From the IMG/VR virus record IMGVR_UViG_3300032397_001280, positions 1 to 32,982 of that record: a stretch of 32,982 bases of DNA. One strand, 5' to 3'. Below the pieces are notes generated by a model that worked only from the letters and a program-made list of their open reading frames with translations, was not told where the DNA came from and made no database searches. Origin of the DNA: a virus. A program made the translations under genes and the position numbers. Positions 22,748 through 31,400 of the stretch are shown piece after piece (position 1 is the first letter of the stretch; the number at the start of each line of letters is the position of its first letter).

Positions 22748-22940
22748 ACTTAAAATAAGAATTAGTTGGGGTATTCTTTTATTGTCAGCATTTATAATTC
22801 TAGTAACTTGTGATTGGAAAAATTTAAAATACTCATTTAATTTATTAAAAGAATTACATAGATTAATAAAAAAGAACTCTATATATAAAGTAGATGGAGA
22901 TTTTGTATTGATTCATAAAACACAGATGAAAAAATTATAA
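22734..22940 (+). CDS. Small single-span membrane protein (GTG start)
   Basis: From GTG 22734 (GGAG five bases upstream) the product is 68 residues. A basic start (DRNKLKIRI) is followed by one membrane span (WGILLLSAFIILVT) and a Cys that could be a lipobox-like residue (VTC), then an amphipathic helix and a beta-like tail. A longer start at 22698 would overlap more of the upstream gene. The orientation by positive-inside would leave the C-terminus outside. Function unknown; it lies between a phosphoesterase and a GT2. Confidence 0.6.
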   Translation: MDRNKLKIRISWGILLLSAFIILVTCDWKNLKYSFNLLKELHRLIKKNSIYKVDGDFVLIHKTQMKKL

Positions 22941-23563
22941 TGAATAATCTAGCCATACTTATTACCACATTTTTAAGAGATAATCTACTTTATAAGTGTA
23001 TCCAGTCTATAGTAGATAATTATCCAAAAGATTGTATGGTTTTAATCGCAGACCAGGGCTATTCTGACTTTGAAAAAGATATCACTATGGATTATTATAG
23101 GTCTCAAATGTCTTTAGAGTATTATCCTCTTGCTTTTGATTGTGGATTATCAGTAGCACGTAATTTCTTAGTTCAAAAAGCATTTGAAATGAATATTCCT
23201 TATTGTTTAATTATGCCCGATAGTATTCAATTTACAGAGTCTTATAACTTTGAACCATTATTCGTAGATTTAAATAATAATATTATTATTAATTTTAAAT
23301 TAAAAAATGTTGAACCCACACCATTGAAAGATATTTTCTTAGCTAAAACAAATCTTATAAGTGATTTATGGGATAATGAGCTAAAAATATATGAGTATCA
23401 GTTAGCTTTTACAGAATGTATTAAAAGAGGTTATAAAATTGTATGGAATGAAGATTATAATTTTAAAAAAATAAATTCTCGGTCTAATGAAGAATATCAA
23501 ACATACTGTAAAAGAATTAAAGAATATAAAAAATTAACGGAGCAAAAACTAAAATGCATGTAG
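22940..23563 (+). CDS. Family 2-type glycosyltransferase, compact
   Basis: A 207-residue GT-A fold protein. LAILITTFLRDNLL opens the nucleotide-binding fold, followed by VLIADQGYSD, GLSVARNFLV and CLIMPDS where a DxD-like site would be expected (here Pro-Asp-Ser, a weak match). The order fits GT2 enzymes of the galactosyltransferase/chondroitin-synthase type. Because the DxD is degenerate, activity is less sure than for the GT2-TPR gene. It starts by TAATG overlap and overlaps the next gene by 10 bases. Likely works with the sugar genes around it. Confidence 0.72.
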   Translation: MNNLAILITTFLRDNLLYKCIQSIVDNYPKDCMVLIADQGYSDFEKDITMDYYRSQMSLEYYPLAFDCGLSVARNFLVQKAFEMNIPYCLIMPDSIQFTESYNFEPLFVDLNNNIIINFKLKNVEPTPLKDIFLAKTNLISDLWDNELKIYEYQLAFTECIKRGYKIVWNEDYNFKKINSRSNEEYQTYCKRIKEYKKLTEQKLKCM

Positions 23564-23721
23564 GAAAATGGTTACTAGTGAAACACGAAGGATTGGTACA
23601 AAGAGGAATAGTTGAACAATTTTTTATGGAAGATTTAGATATACGTTTAGATAACGGAGAATTAATAAGAAGAAAATACTGGGAAGTAAGGAAAATCGAT
23701 GAAGAAAAAGAAGATAATTAA
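23554..23721 (+). CDS. 55-residue SH3-like hypothetical protein
   Basis: A short frame from ATG 23554, inside the GT2 end (KCM shared in another frame), to 23721. The pattern GKWLLVKHEGL, RGIVEQFF, DIRLDNGELIRRKYWEV suggests a small five-stranded SH3-like barrel, as in the 19545 gene. It overlaps the amidoligase start by 23 bases. GGAG lies upstream in AACGGAGCAAAAACTAAA. No function recognised. Confidence 0.62.
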   Translation: MHVGKWLLVKHEGLVQRGIVEQFFMEDLDIRLDNGELIRRKYWEVRKIDEEKEDN

Positions 23722-24388
23722 AAAAGAAGAGATTAAATTAGTCGATATTAAGCGTATTAGGTACGCTCCAGAACTGGAAATCGAATTACCAGCTAAAATC
23801 GATGCTGATAAACTCATTGATAGAGGTAAAACTCTAAAGGGCTGGGAAATCAAAGCAGACGGGTCTTTAAATAATGGTATTGAACTTTCTCCAGAAAATG
23901 CTAATCATCTATATTATAATGAAGATTCTTTAATGCAAATTAAAGAAGTATTAGCATTAGTGAGGGTTTATAAAGGAAAGGCAATGCCTACCTGCGGACT
24001 TCATATTCACATAAATGTTCGTAATTTAACAGATAGACAAATTTTAACCATTATTAAAGAATGGGTTCATAAGCAGCGTTTTGTAGCTAAAAAGTTCCAT
24101 GTTAATAAAGACCGTATTGAAAATACTTGTAAACTATTACCTAAGAGTGAGTTACATAAATTAACAGAAAAGGAAATACATTCTTTCAGAAATAATTTAC
24201 GTACTACTTTTAGAAATTATTCTTATCTTGAAGAAAAATATTATAGTCTTAATGCTTCTCATTTACCAAAGACTGATTACCAGACAATCGAGTTTAGATG
24301 TTTTTCTGGAAGTGTTAATTATAGAGAAATTAAAGAAGCTATATATTTTGTCTTAAACTTTATTAAGGAGTCGTTAGAACGTGAGTAA
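23699..24388 (+). CDS. Amidoligase (glutamine-synthetase-fold COOH-NH2 ligase)
   Basis: A 229-residue protein matching the amidoligase-2 family. A PELEIEL strand (Glu25, Glu27, Glu29) gives the first metal ligands, WEIKADGSL follows (49-57) with GIELSP, then CGLHIHINV (His102, His104), a helical middle, and TIEFRCFSGSVN (196-207). The fold joins carboxylates to amines using ATP, and family members are predicted to make peptide tags or crosslinks. The basic N-terminal ~15 residues are extra. Its neighbours are an SH3-like peptide, glycosyltransferases and, further upstream, a ClpP-like protease. The substrate is unknown. Motif set makes the family call solid. Confidence 0.82.
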   Translation: MKKKKIIKKEEIKLVDIKRIRYAPELEIELPAKIDADKLIDRGKTLKGWEIKADGSLNNGIELSPENANHLYYNEDSLMQIKEVLALVRVYKGKAMPTCGLHIHINVRNLTDRQILTIIKEWVHKQRFVAKKFHVNKDRIENTCKLLPKSELHKLTEKEIHSFRNNLRTTFRNYSYLEEKYYSLNASHLPKTDYQTIEFRCFSGSVNYREIKEAIYFVLNFIKESLERE

Positions 24389-24956
24389 AACTAAAGGTAA
24401 AAATAATCCTAACTATAAACATGGCAATACATTAATTAAACATTATTGCTCATGCGGTAATGAAATAAGTTATAATACATTTAAGTATGGTAAAAAACAA
24501 TGTAGAAAATGTTATTTAAAAAATTCAATAAAAAAATATTATTGTATAAATTGTGGAAAAAAATTAAGTAAAAATACTTGTCAACGATGTTACTCTTGTA
24601 ATACCAAAGGTAAACGTAATCCTATGTTTGGTAAAGAAGGATACAATTTAAATAAACATCTATCAAATAAAACAAAAAGAAAATTAAGTCTTTCACATGG
24701 AGGAACGGGTATCCCCTATGAATTCAAAGATTATCCAGCAGTATTTTATTATATAAGAATAGATATTCGTAAAAGAGATAATTACGAGTGTCAGTTATGT
24801 CATAAAAAAGGTAATACCATTCATCCTATTGATTATGATAAAGAAAATAATCAAAGAAAAAATTTGATAACTTTATGCCCTAGATGTCATACCAAAACAA
24901 ATACTAATCGTGATTATTGGTATGCGTATTTTACTTATCTAGTGGAAAGGGAATAA
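24381..24956 (+). CDS. HNH endonuclease with probable loss of the general-base His
   Basis: A 191-residue HNH protein. It opens with GKNNPNYKHG, then zinc knuckles (CSC, CRKC, CINC, CQRC), then CQLC and NLITLCPRCH. The HHIDY motif reads IHPIDYD (His148-Pro149): the second His, the general base of HNH enzymes, is replaced by Pro, while the metal-binding His remains. It ends NRDYWYAYF like the TerL-adjacent HNH. Start is GTG after GGAG. It overlaps the amidoligase gene by 8 bases and shares its stop with the next ATG (TAATG). Probably a homing endonuclease that is inactive or impaired. Confidence 0.78.
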   Translation: MSKTKGKNNPNYKHGNTLIKHYCSCGNEISYNTFKYGKKQCRKCYLKNSIKKYYCINCGKKLSKNTCQRCYSCNTKGKRNPMFGKEGYNLNKHLSNKTKRKLSLSHGGTGIPYEFKDYPAVFYYIRIDIRKRDNYECQLCHKKGNTIHPIDYDKENNQRKNLITLCPRCHTKTNTNRDYWYAYFTYLVERE

Positions 24957-25096
24957 TGATTAAAAACTACAAAAAATGTGTATACAGAGATACTTCTAGA
25001 TGTGTATTGTTTTCAGCCTGTGAAGACTGTTATTATTATAAAGAATGTAAAGAAAAAACTAAAAAATCTGTAACTAAGAGAAAAAAAGATGCCTAA
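24956..25096 (+). CDS. 46-residue Cys-rich small protein
   Basis: A short frame starting by TAATG overlap with the HNH stop and overlapping the GT9 start by 8 bases. Five cysteines (KKCVY, SRCVL, SACEDC, KECKE) suggest a zinc site, and a Lys-rich tail follows. It fills the gap exactly between two longer genes. No family recognised. Confidence 0.58.
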   Translation: MIKNYKKCVYRDTSRCVLFSACEDCYYYKECKEKTKKSVTKRKKDA

Positions 25097-25925
25097 AGAA
25101 CTTCATTTAAATAGACCAGGAGCCATTGGCGATATCATTATGACTCTTATGGCAATCGACAAGTATAAAATACTTAATCCTAATGATAAGATTGTTTATT
25201 ATTGCGACCCAAGTTGGATGGATATCCCCGCAATTTGTCCTGCAGTAGATGAGATTAGAAGTAGTGCAGATTTCAATATTAAGACCCCAGGGGCACAAAA
25301 TTTGTATGGTTATGGTAAGATTCCATTAATTCATCACTTAACATGGTATTTTGGTAAAGAACTTGGACTAGATGACCATTTTTATAGATACGGTTTTGTT
25401 CCTATTTTTAAACCTTCTCAAAATAAAGAATTTAATTCTCTAATCACTTCTGAAAAGAAAATAATCACCCTACATTGTACTGCTGGTTGGTCGCCTTATA
25501 AAAATTGGGATATGAATAATTGGCAAGAAGTAGTAGACCGATTCTGTACACTAGAATATACAGATTATGTCTTGGTACAATTGGGGACAAAAAAAGACCC
25601 ACCCTTGAAAAACATAGTGGATATGAGAGACAAAATTACCTTAGTAGAATGTATACAATTAATTAATATGGCTAGATTACATTTGGGTGTAGATAGTTTT
25701 TCTAATCATGCAACTGCATTATTACCTTATACACCATCAGTTATTCTATGGGGTTCTACACATCCAAATATATTTGGTTATGGTCATAATATTAATATTT
25801 GGAAACCTTTAAAATGTTCACCCTGTAATAAATTAATGAATGATAAATGTCCTTTAGAACCTTATCCTTGTATATCTGCAATAACAGTAAACGAAGTATT
25901 TACTGAACTATTAAAATTATTATAA
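25089..25925 (+). CDS. Family 9 (heptosyltransferase-like) glycosyltransferase
   Basis: A 278-residue GT-B enzyme. The N-terminal loop PGAIGDIIMT matches the GT9 nucleotide-binding start. The second half has LHCTAGWSPYKNWD, GVDSFSNHATAL and VILWGSTHPNIFG, the donor-sugar site of ADP-heptose:LPS heptosyltransferase-like proteins. A Cys cluster near the end (CSPCNKL, CPL, PCI) is common in some GT9 members. It is shorter than cellular heptosyltransferases (~320-350). It closes the plus-strand block just before the terminator. Acceptor unknown; a host or virion glycan is likely. Confidence 0.84.
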   Translation: MPKELHLNRPGAIGDIIMTLMAIDKYKILNPNDKIVYYCDPSWMDIPAICPAVDEIRSSADFNIKTPGAQNLYGYGKIPLIHHLTWYFGKELGLDDHFYRYGFVPIFKPSQNKEFNSLITSEKKIITLHCTAGWSPYKNWDMNNWQEVVDRFCTLEYTDYVLVQLGTKKDPPLKNIVDMRDKITLVECIQLINMARLHLGVDSFSNHATALLPYTPSVILWGSTHPNIFGYGHNINIWKPLKCSPCNKLMNDKCPLEPYPCISAITVNEVFTELLKLL

Positions 25926-25934
25926 TTAAGTAAA

Positions 25935-25976
25935 TAAAAAAATACCCAGTACATTAATTTATATTGGGTATTATTA
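25935..25976. terminator. Bidirectional intrinsic terminator between convergent blocks
   Basis: AATACCCAGT (25941-25950) pairs with ATTGGGTATT (25963-25972), a 10-base stem with one G-T wobble and a 12-base loop. An A-run precedes and a T-rich stretch follows, so it can end transcripts from both the plus-strand GT9 side and the minus-strand tail side. It lies in the 70-base convergent gap. Confidence 0.75.
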
Positions 25977-25995
25977 TGTCTCCTTTATTATACAA

Positions 25996-27168
25996 TTAAT
26001 AAAACTTAATAGTACTCATTCCAATTATACAACTATTTTTTTGTAAATACATATAATGTATAGATTCGGGTTGTTGGTCAAAATAATTATCCCACGAGTT
26101 TGAATGACAATCCATTGTAAAATATAAAGCATCAACATATCCTGATGTAAAATATGGACCGTAAAATATTTTAAAATCATCAATTATATTTCTATCAAAA
26201 GATGCAAATTCACTAGGAGTCAAAACGATAGTATGCCTACCTCCTGTTGCAATTGTATAAAATATATACTCTCCAGTAGATAATGTAACTTGAATACGTA
26301 AAGAAGGTTTTGAGGGTAGAGGTAATTCTGTTGGAAATGGTATCCAGTCATAATAATGATGCCAAAGAATAGGGTCCGTAGGTAAATGACCCGTTACGCT
26401 TCCCAATTCAGTATAATTTCCTAACGATATTTGAAAACGAGTATGTTCAGTTATTTTAGGTCTTGGAGATAAATATAAATAAATAATCCCTGTACTACTT
26501 GCTGAGCCATAATCTAATCCTACAGGAGTATTTATCTCATTCGACCCAGAAAATAAAAAATTAGAAGCTAAATTAATACTTGCAATAGCGTCTCCTCCTG
26601 CATTACCTACTCCTACACCTACCCCATAAAGCCAATCGTGGTCAGCATGAATAATTCCACTATGAGAATCTGAAGGAGGAAGCCATCCAGAAGTATGAAC
26701 ACTATCGGAATAAATAACTCCTGTCCAAGTTTCCATCCAGCCAGTCTTTATAAAATGTCTCAAATCTTCAATATGAATTGCTTTACATTGATATTTTATT
26801 TCTTCTAAATTTGAATCGGTCCAATTACTTTTTGAAGTCATTGGATTTCCATCTTCGTCTGTACTTAAAAATTCTGGTAATGTCTGTCCAGTTATTACCA
26901 ATATTTTTTCTGTAGAATCTCTTAATTCTTGTATATATGGTTTGATATTTTGAAAAAATCCAGAATCGTTTATGGGAGAGAATTCGGTAAGAGGAGTAAT
27001 TCCGTTATCTATTTCTTGTTGATGTCTTTCAGCTTGTAATTCTTCAATATGAGTTCTAATTAATTGGGTAAATCCCTTAAATTCATCCGTAGAAAGACTT
27101 GGAGTTGTTAATAAAGGGTCGTTTGTAAACTCACCTAAATGTCTACCACAAATAGGACAATTAGCCAT
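25996..27168 (-). CDS. Putative virion/tail-associated protein with N-terminal CxxC
   Basis: A 390-residue protein. A short zinc-knuckle-like CPIC begins it (residues 4-7), then helices to about 130, then a beta-rich part with many Gly, Ser, Tyr and Trp (VGVGVGNAGGDA, SSTGIIYLYLSPRP, FYGPYFTSGYV) typical of tail or receptor-binding proteins. The position at the distal end of the tail gene block suggests a fibre, tip or decoration role. No domain is recognised. It lies 4 bases from its upstream neighbour with GGAG before the ATG. Confidence 0.6.
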   Translation of the reverse strand: MANCPICGRHLGEFTNDPLLTTPSLSTDEFKGFTQLIRTHIEELQAERHQQEIDNGITPLTEFSPINDSGFFQNIKPYIQELRDSTEKILVITGQTLPEFLSTDEDGNPMTSKSNWTDSNLEEIKYQCKAIHIEDLRHFIKTGWMETWTGVIYSDSVHTSGWLPPSDSHSGIIHADHDWLYGVGVGVGNAGGDAIASINLASNFLFSGSNEINTPVGLDYGSASSTGIIYLYLSPRPKITEHTRFQISLGNYTELGSVTGHLPTDPILWHHYYDWIPFPTELPLPSKPSLRIQVTLSTGEYIFYTIATGGRHTIVLTPSEFASFDRNIIDDFKIFYGPYFTSGYVDALYFTMDCHSNSWDNYFDQQPESIHYMYLQKNSCIIGMSTIKFY

Positions 27169-27172
27169 TTAT

Positions 27173-27874
27173 TTATACTCCAGGTGCGTATGCAGCATAT
27201 AATCTCCAACAATTACCATTTTCATCCCAAACTATTGATGTTTTTGTTGGGTCGGTATTATAAAGTGGGGATTTCATTTCTCGTCCTTTAGAATCTACTA
27301 CAATAATTCCATTTGCATCTCTTTCAACTAAGTAACATTTCTTTACATCTATTTCATAAGCAGGAGTGCCCCATGTTTTTGTTGAAGGATTAAAAACTAA
27401 ATCTAACAATCCTATTTTTTCAACTGTAGGTTTTTTTGGATTGGAAGTATCAATTTCGGTTTTTATATTAGGCTGTGTTACCCAAAATTGTTGACTATGT
27501 TTATTTGTGATTGGTGTAGTAACAAAATCGTATTCTACAATTTCTATAACATCTTTTATTAAAGCCCCACCTGAAAATCTAGAATGAGAATGTTTATTAT
27601 ATCCTTTTCCTGTTATGGAATCTGGAACTGGAGGTTCCACATTACTAGGAGGATTTCCTAATTCAGATGTATTCCAAATTACAAATCCACCTTGAATTTG
27701 TCCCATTCCAGCTTTAATATCAACAGAACTTACAGTTCCTCTATCTCTACCACCACCAACTACTGTGATAGGTTTTTTATAAGTTCCTTCAGTATTTCTT
27801 GATAAATCTTCAACCTTAGCAGTTAGTTCAATTATTATATTTTCTAATTCTGTTATTCTACTATTTAGGGACAT
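27173..27874 (-). CDS. Putative tail/baseplate protein with N-terminal coiled coil
   Basis: A 233-residue protein. The first ~28 residues are a heptad-like coil (ITELENIIIELTAKVEDL), probably a trimerisation segment. A Gly-rich linker follows (VVGGGRDRG), then beta-rich sequence and a C-terminal domain with ERDANGIIVV and WDENGNCWRLYAAYAPGV. The architecture, coil plus beta tip, fits a tail fibre or baseplate spike accessory. AAGGAG precedes the ATG. It lies downstream of the HNH gene and upstream of the CxxC protein. No family named. Confidence 0.6.
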   Translation of the reverse strand: MSLNSRITELENIIIELTAKVEDLSRNTEGTYKKPITVVGGGRDRGTVSSVDIKAGMGQIQGGFVIWNTSELGNPPSNVEPPVPDSITGKGYNKHSHSRFSGGALIKDVIEIVEYDFVTTPITNKHSQQFWVTQPNIKTEIDTSNPKKPTVEKIGLLDLVFNPSTKTWGTPAYEIDVKKCYLVERDANGIIVVDSKGREMKSPLYNTDPTKTSIVWDENGNCWRLYAAYAPGV

Positions 27875-27876
27875 TT

Positions 27877-28401
27877 TTAATTCTCCTTACTTTTTATTAT
27901 ATATGCAAAATACAAATACCAACAATCTCTGTTATAATTTACTTTAATATTACATTTATGACATAATATAATCAAATTCTTTTCTTTACAGTTAGTCTTA
28001 TCATAATCAATATGATGAACATGTTTTGCTTTTTTATGACATAATTGACATTTATAATTATCTCTTTTACGAATTGATTCTTTTAATTCTAAATTAAAAA
28101 GATATGAATAACCTTCCTTTGAAATACCGTTTAACCAATTTGGATTATTTTTACCCTTCATAGTGCAAGAGTGGCATCTTTTTGATGTCCATATAATTTT
28201 TTTACCACAAACACAATATTTTTTAACTAAACTTATACCATCCTTCCAGTTACCATTATTTTTACCTCTATTTAGTTTATGTCCTTTTTTAAATTCTGTA
28301 CTTGGAGAGCAATGTTTTCCTTTAAGAGAAATTTTATTAGCTTTTCCAATTTTTATTTTATGTTCTTTGGTTAGGTGTCTTTTTTTCATACTATTCACCA
28401 T
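27877..28401 (-). CDS. HNH homing endonuclease with NUMOD3-like start
   Basis: A 174-residue protein. The first part, HLTKEHKIKIGKANK, is like the NUMOD3 DNA-binding motif of homing endonucleases. A zinc knuckle (CVC with CHSC) and NNPNWLNG linker follow, then an intact HNH: CQLC, HVHHIDYDK, NLIILCHKCN, ending NRDCWYLYF. It belongs to the same family as the 1384, 9287 and 24381 genes. It overlaps the end of the large tail protein gene by 11 bases and sits inside the tail operon, the usual situation for a free-standing homing endonuclease. A second ATG four codons in is possible. Confidence 0.85.
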   Translation of the reverse strand: MVNSMKKRHLTKEHKIKIGKANKISLKGKHCSPSTEFKKGHKLNRGKNNGNWKDGISLVKKYCVCGKKIIWTSKRCHSCTMKGKNNPNWLNGISKEGYSYLFNLELKESIRKRDNYKCQLCHKKAKHVHHIDYDKTNCKEKNLIILCHKCNIKVNYNRDCWYLYFAYIIKSKEN

Positions 28402-31400
28402 GTGATTGATAACTTATTGAACGAGAGTAATAACGACTATTTTCTAATGTTAAACTAACCGTAAAACTAGACATATTATAAGTTATTCCAGTTATATTCA
28501 TTGCCTCATCTGTAATTCCTGCAATGTAAATTCTATTTGTTAAATTAATACCGTAAAAACATAATGCATCTAATGTAATTTCAATAGTACCTTTTATTTT
28601 TTTATCACAAGACTTACTTAACGTCCAGTCTGCTATATCCTGAGCAAAAGCTGTATCATCCCATGTAGGAATAATTGTATCTATTCCTGTAGCATAATTA
28701 TGTTGAACCATTCCAATTTGTATAGATAAATTTGATAAATTTAAATCTTTAATAATAGTATCTGGATAAGTTCCCATTTTAGCAGTAAAGAACATTAAAG
28801 GATTTGATATATCAGTTTCTGGGTCGTCAGTTGGGTCTAAAGTATAAGTATAATAATTCTTTTTCCATAAAACTACCTTAACTATTGGTGCTCTGACCGC
28901 AGTACATTCTCCATTAGCACCAGTTTGATATAAAAACATCGGTTCGCTAAGTTTTAATATTCCATTTTCATAATCAATAGTAAATCCTTCTTTTAATACT
29001 GTTTCTAATGATAAATTTAACGGACCAATAAATCCAAAAGCATTTCCTACATTATAAATTTCTACTCTAGGTGGATATTGGTCTGACCACGATGATAATT
29101 CTGGATTTAAATAAGGCATGTCATATTTTGTGAAAACATCAGAATAATCACCTGCTGGATTACGATGGTCAAATCCATATCCCGATGATGTATTATTTGA
29201 CATTAATTCTAAACTTCTATCCCATGCTGGAGTAACAAATTGAACATAACTCGCATAATTATATCCAGTATATTTATGAGTACGATTGTCCTTTTGAACA
29301 ATTTTGTTTCCCATCTGTACTCTAAATTTATTTACTATATCTTCTACAGATTCATCAAAAGAATGATTTATAACATCATAAAGATTTATATTTGCTCCTA
29401 ATGCTTGTCTTTTTAACTCAATGACCGACCCTTCCCCAGCAGACCATAATTTCTTAGTTCCATCCACATCATAAAACCATCCATAATTACCCATCTCTTT
29501 GATAAGATTTGTAATTGCTTCTGATTTACCTACTGAAAAGTTATCCATCGTTTCTGGACAGAAATTACCAGGTCCTGGAGTCCAACTATGCTGTGTAGTT
29601 AAAGCAGCAGCTAATGTTTCGTAATAAAGTTCTTTATTGTCTGTAGGTTTATGACCAATATGATAATAAACATTTGATTTATTCTGTTTCCAATATTCGT
29701 CTTGGCAGTTTATTCTCATTTTTTCTGGGTCTTCAGAAGGTGAAATGCTGGTAATGTATCCAGAAAATAATACCCAATTATTATATTTAATTTCTATTGT
29801 TGCTTCCATTGCAGGTTTCGTTGTATCATAAGCTCGACCTAAATCAAAAGTTGCTGTATGAGAAGAATCTAAATCTTTAGAAATACTGATAGAATTAACA
29901 TCTACATCGGTCTGTTCTGCTCCAGCAATATAAACTTTGATGTATCCTTTTCCTAAAGATTGTAGAATACCACTTGCAGATTTTTGCCAACTATATAAAA
30001 ATCTTATATCATTTACTACATTATTTAAAGTTAATTTTTGAGTTCTAAAATCATTTACTGCATCAGAAATAACTGATTTGCATGTATTAATAAAATTATT
30101 AACATCTGATAAATTCTGTATAACTGTATTTACTTTATTATTTATATCTGAAAGTACATCTTTGACAAAAGTTATTTTATTAATAATATCATATAATACT
30201 CCAACACATATTTTAGCGTCAGATAGGATAGTTTTCTGTATAACAGCTAAAATAGATGTATCGGATAGAATAGTTTTATTATATTCATCTACTAATTTAG
30301 CATCTGATAAAATAGTTTCTTGTATATCTAATGCCAGTATTTTAGCATCTGACTGAATAGTCTTCTGTATAATAGAAGTAATTAAAGCATCTGATAGTAT
30401 TGTTTTCTGATTGTCTACAGATTTTATTTTGGTATCAGATAGGATAGTTACTGTTTTTGTAGGATTTAAAAAAATTGAATCAAAATAAATAGTATAAGGA
30501 TTAGATGAACCTGTAGTATATTCTACGTAAAGATATTGAGAATCAGAAATACATACTGATGGATATTTATCTACTGCTATATCACTCGTTATATCTACTT
30601 GAGATTCCCAAGCAGAACCATTCCATTTTCTATAGGAAATATTATATTGAGTTCCTGTATAATCTGTCCAAATAATAACTGGATTATTTGCTACAATTGA
30701 TAATGCAGGGTCTTGGTCATTTGAATTATCTGATAATAAAGTACCAGAATCCCAAGAACCTGTATAATTATATATTTTTATTCCTGAACTTGTTCTTACA
30801 GCAGCAAAGATATTAGAATCAGAAATTTTGCAAGCTCCTAAAGAATATGAACTATTGGTAATTCCTGAAGCAATATCAGTAGGTGCGTTCCAAGATTTAG
30901 CAATATCATTCCATATAAATTGTTGTAATTTACCACCAGCAGTAGTTACTATACACCATATAGTAGACCCTACTTCAAAACATCTTGTTCCGCTAAGGGT
31001 ATCTGTTAAAGTATAATAATTATTATTCCAACTAGCTCCATCATCCGTAGAATAAAATCCGTAAAGTCTCCAAGCTCCACTATATCCATAAAAGAACGTT
31101 ACAAATAATTCACCACTTGCACGTTTAACTAAAGAAACATAATAACAATAATTACCCGCAATAGTTCTTCTAGTACCAACGGTCCAAGAACCACCGCTAT
31201 AAGTTAATTTATATAAATAAATTCCTCCAGAACCGCCACCATAAAAAACTGTATAAATATTATCACTACCATCAATAATAACATCAAAATCGCCATCAAC
31301 TGAATAATTAGATGATTCTACTGTAGTCCAAGAAGAATCCCAAGTTACTCCATTATCTGAAGAAGTTTTATATCTTAAATGAGCATCGGCAGCATCTGCA

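Noticed and set aside
30078-30356. Plus-strand frame over the tail-protein repeats with repeating Ser-Asp-Arg-Ile-Val units
   Set aside because: It is the antisense reading of the in-frame minus-strand repeats; the repeat periodicity is explained by the tail protein.
30216-30447. Regular short repeats as a possible CRISPR array
   Set aside because: Spacing is 42/45 bases in multiples of three, copies are imperfect, and the frame stays open through all units, so these are protein repeats.
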